Below are positions 14,501-15,928 of a stretch of DNA of 15,928 bases, piece after piece; positions within the stretch are counted from its first letter, which is position 1; each line of letters opens with the position of its first letter. The notes under the pieces are model-generated. The model did not search any database, was not told the DNA's origin, and saw nothing but the letters and a program-made list of their open reading frames with translations. Position numbers and translations under genes: made by a program. The DNA lies in contig JARIDM010000011.1 of assembly GCA_029263945.1 (NCBI GenBank), positions 1-15,928 of the forward strand, read 5' to 3'. This DNA comes from Sporosarcina sp. (GTDB taxonomy: Bacteria > Bacillota > Bacilli > Bacillales_A > Planococcaceae).

Positions 14501-15012
14501 CTTATGTACTTTATCCAAAAGTTTATGAAGAGTACTTAGCGATGACAAAAGAATTCGGAGATGTATCTGTCATTGAAACGCCAGAATTTTTATACGGGAT
14601 GCTTTTAGGGGAAGAAATTGAAATCGAAATTGAGAAAGGTAAAACTTTACTCGTTAAACTCGTTTCAATAAGCGAACCAAGAACTGATGCAACGCGTGTC
14701 CTTTATTTCGAATTAAATGGACAACCTCGAGAAGTTATTATTGAGGATGTTAATGTAGAATCAAAAGTGGTTCGAAATCTAAAAGCAGATGCCACAAATG
14801 CGAAACACATTGCGGCTACGATGCCAGGAACAGTATTAAACGTAGCTGTATCTGAAGGATCGACTGTAAAAAGAGGAGAACATTTACTAATTACTGAAGC
14901 AATGAAAATGGAAACGACGATTCAAGCACCTGCAGATGGTGTTGTAAAGTCTATCTATGTCGTTGCAGGAGAATCCATCGCTACTGGAGACTTACTCATA
15001 GAAATGGAATAA
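11578..15012 (+). CDS. pycA: Pyruvate carboxylase
   Basis: Biotin enzyme that carboxylates pyruvate to oxaloacetate with ATP and bicarbonate, the main anaplerotic step into the TCA cycle. From the ATG at 11578 it has 1144 residues, normal for the single-chain homotetrameric enzyme. Biotin carboxylase domain: ILVANRGEIAIRVFRAC at the start, the ATP-grasp loop KASLGGGGRGMR (161-172), and EVNPRIQVEHTITEMVTG with Arg294 and Glu298. Carboxyltransferase domain: LLTDTTFRDAHQSLLATRMR with metal ligand Asp541, AIKDMAGLL with the carboxylated Lys710, and HLHTHDTSGNG with His739 and His741. The biotin carrier domain at the C-terminus has TEAMKMETTIQAP with the biotinylated Lys1110. It is complete, without frameshift. 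It lies 15 bp behind ftsW and ends at a strong terminator; ctaA then converges. Confidence 0.98.
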   Translation: MEKITKILVANRGEIAIRVFRACTELKIPTVGIYSTEDSGSFHRYKADESYLVGEGKSPIDAYLDIESIISIAKDTGANAIHPGYGFLSENTQFARRLEEEGIIFIGPSSTHLSMFGDKVKARDQAIAAGLPIIPGSDGPISSVEEVAKFGQSNGFPIIVKASLGGGGRGMRIIESEEEVAQAFERAKSEAKAAFGSDEMYVEKYIDKPKHIEVQILGDSHGNVVHLHERDCSIQRRHQKVVEIAPSISLSDGLRDEICNAAVKLMHNINYLNAGTVEFLVSDGKFYFIEVNPRIQVEHTITEMVTGIDIVHSQIHIADGKDLHGEVVQIPMQEEVPLFGYAIQSRVTTEDPLNDFMPDTGKLMVYRSGGGFGVRLDAGNGYQGAVITPHYDSLLVKVSTWGMTFKEAANKMDRNLQEFRIRGIKTNIPFLENVVKHNRFLVGDYDTSFIDSAPELFLFPTRLDRGSKILNYIGNVTVNGFPGIGKQSKPAFHPVRKPSIDLITPPPAGTKQILDERGPEGLIAWIKDQNDVLLTDTTFRDAHQSLLATRMRTADMTAIASESARLMPDLFSYEMWGGATFDVAYRFLKENPWDRLIKLREQVPNVLFQMLFRGANAVGYTNYPDNVIREFIKKSSDAGIDVFRIFDSLNWIKGMEVAIDATRDAGKIAEAAICYTGDILDHSLDKYTIGYYKEMAKNLESSGAHILAIKDMAGLLKPEAAYRLVSELKEVTELPIHLHTHDTSGNGIYTYARAIDAGVDIVDTALSSMAGLTSQPSSSSLYYAMEGAKREVRATIKPLEELSKYWEDVRGYYQNFESGMISPHSEVYVHGMPGGQYSNLQQQARAVGLGERWEDVKEMYSRVNLLFGDVVKVTPSSKIVGDMALFMIQNHLDEETVISRGSSIDFPDSVIEFFAGYIGQPHGGFPEALQKVILKDREAITVRPGELLPDADFEQLRNDLHKKLGRPVTSHEVLSYVLYPKVYEEYLAMTKEFGDVSVIETPEFLYGMLLGEEIEIEIEKGKTLLVKLVSISEPRTDATRVLYFELNGQPREVIIEDVNVESKVVRNLKADATNAKHIAATMPGTVLNVAVSEGSTVKRGEHLLITEAMKMETTIQAPADGVVKSIYVVAGESIATGDLLIEME

Positions 15013-15030
15013 TAAACAATCGCTTCGTGC

Positions 15031-15069
15031 ACACTTAGGAAATGACTTCTATTTCCTAAGTGTTTTTTT
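15031..15069 (+). terminator. Terminator of pycA
   Basis: A perfect 13-bp stem (15031-15043 with 15051-15063), a 7-base loop and seven T's (15063-15069), 18 bases after the pycA stop. Confidence 0.95.
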
Positions 15070-15073
15070 GAAG

Positions 15074-15115
15074 AAAAAAACCGTAAACAACTTTGTTTTT
15101 CTAGTTGTTTACGGT
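15074..15115 (-). terminator. Terminator of ctaA
   Basis: A perfect 13-bp stem (15080-15092 with 15103-15115) and a 10-base loop. On the minus strand it runs into seven T's (complement of the A-run 15074-15080), just after the ctaA stop. Confidence 0.93.
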
Positions 15116-15122
15116 CAGCCTA

Positions 15123-15928
15123 TTATTTTTTGTGTACTTGATTTCTCGTGACGAGTAAAATCATGTAGGTTAACAATCCGAACAGTAGTGAAATGAAAAG
15201 CGAATGAAGCAATGCAACAGCTAAATTCAATTGTGTAAGGACGACTGTCATACCTGTGATGACTTGGGACGTTACGAGAAGTAATGCAATGATCCATCCA
15301 ACATAAATGACGCGTTGGTTTTTATAGTTACGAATCACATGAATCGTAATATAAGCAATCCATACGAAGATTAAGCCTGCTGCAGCCCGGTGTCCCATTT
15401 GTACCCATTGGTTGAAGTTTGTAGGTAAGCTAATTGTACTGTTATCACAGAACGGCCAATCTAAACAAACTAACTCTGAGTTTGTATGACGAACGAGGGC
15501 ACCTGTATAAACAACGATATATGAATAAATTGTAACACCGATTGTGTGCCATTTGAGGTGGTCTCTTATTTGTATATTCTTTACATCAAATTTTTGCTCG
15601 TTTTCGAATATGAGAAGGGTTAATAAAAGTACGGAAGCGAATGAAATCAGAGAAATTCCGAAGTGTAAAGCTAAAATGAAATCACCTTGACCCCATAGTA
15701 CCTGTGCTGCACCAATTAACGCTTGTAATAAAAGGAAAAATACCGCCATTACCGCCAAAAACTTTGTTTCGCGAATATGGCCAAGTGCTTTCCAAGACCA
15801 AACGGCCAAGACGACGATTAGTATACCGACACTTCCTGTCACTAAGCGATGAGAGAATTCAATGAGTACTTCCAGTGTGATGACATCTGGAATGAGTTGA
15901 CCATTACAACCAGGCCAATGACGACCGC
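15123..15928 (-). CDS. ctaA: Heme A synthase CtaA (COX15 family), N-terminus outside the window
   Basis: Membrane enzyme that oxidises the C8 methyl of heme O to make heme A for cytochrome aa3/caa3 oxidases. About 267 residues are present; the family is ~300, so roughly 35-40 N-terminal residues are missing. The frame is open to the window edge and codes for GRHWPGCNGQLIPDV and then IEFSHRLVTG, the first half-repeat with a heme-ligand His; the GTG at 15842 is therefore internal, not a start. Several hydrophobic helices follow. The second half-repeat shows the Cys pair CLDWPFC, then GHRAAAGLIFVW and, near the end, LLHSLFISLLFGLL with further His ligands. It converges on pycA, as in B. subtilis, where ctaB-G lie beyond. 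The two genes have separate terminators. Confidence 0.95.
   Translation of the reverse strand, partial: GRHWPGCNGQLIPDVITLEVLIEFSHRLVTGSVGILIVVLAVWSWKALGHIRETKFLAVMAVFFLLLQALIGAAQVLWGQGDFILALHFGISLISFASVLLLTLLIFENEQKFDVKNIQIRDHLKWHTIGVTIYSYIVVYTGALVRHTNSELVCLDWPFCDNSTISLPTNFNQWVQMGHRAAAGLIFVWIAYITIHVIRNYKNQRVIYVGWIIALLLVTSQVITGMTVVLTQLNLAVALLHSLFISLLFGLLTYMILLVTRNQVHKK

Noticed and set aside
15840..15842. GTG as start of ctaA
   Set aside because: Conserved COX15-family sequence (IEFSHRLVTG and the CNGQLIP motif) continues upstream in frame to the window edge.
1..15928. Search for CRISPR arrays, defence genes, prophage, transposases, toxin-antitoxin pairs, tRNA/rRNA and riboswitches
   Set aside because: No regularly spaced direct repeats, no mobile or defence protein motifs, no cloverleaf and no recognisable riboswitch core. 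All sizeable frames are accounted for by conserved housekeeping genes, so I do not claim a new system.

Overview
The window is about 15.9 kb of ordinary chromosomal backbone from a low-GC Gram-positive of the order Bacillales. Gene order closely follows the Bacillus subtilis segment pdhCD - yktAB - ykzI - suhB (yktC) - ylaF - typA - ylaH - ylaI - ylaL - ylaN - ftsW - pycA - ctaA. Some genes that sit in that stretch in B. subtilis (slp, speA, ylaJ, ylaK, ylaM) are missing, and a polysaccharide-deacetylase lipoprotein gene stands after pdhD. This compact version suggests Planococcaceae (Sporosarcina/Planococcus/Lysinibacillus type) rather than Bacillus itself. The family assignment is inferred from layout and protein flavour, not proved.

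Layout. 1-2577: 3' part of pdhC (E2) and complete pdhD (E3) of the pyruvate dehydrogenase operon, closed by a strong terminator. 2669-3496: NodB-type deacetylase lipoprotein. 3675-4601: convergent yktA and yktB sharing a bidirectional terminator. 4752-4952: a 66-residue protein in the ykzI position, followed by a terminator. 5105-5917: suhB, an inositol-monophosphatase-family enzyme. 6009-6194 (minus): small membrane protein YlaF. 6294-8528: typA (BipA GTPase) and the membrane protein YlaH, probably one transcript. 8529-9142: a 614-bp gene-free stretch with a degraded Bacillales-type intergenic repeat and three terminator-like hairpins. 9143-9857 (minus): ylaL-ylaI operon. 10037-15012: ylaN, ftsW and pycA in one direction, with a terminator/attenuator after ylaN. 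15123-15928 (minus): 3' part of ctaA, separated from pycA by two back-to-back terminators.

How it fits together. PDH makes acetyl-CoA, pyruvate carboxylase makes oxaloacetate, and CtaA makes heme A for the terminal oxidase, so central carbon flux and respiration are represented. FtsW and the deacetylase concern the cell envelope, BipA concerns ribosome assembly and stress adaptation, and YlaN concerns iron/Fur regulation. Three genes (suhB, ylaF, ylaL) start with TTG, each with a strong Shine-Dalgarno sequence.

I found no mobile gene, phage gene, CRISPR array, rRNA, tRNA or recognisable riboswitch, and no sign of an undescribed multi-gene system. The items worth a second look are small: the degraded repeat and orphan terminators at 8529-9142, extended -10 motifs embedded in two terminators, and the terminator before ftsW.
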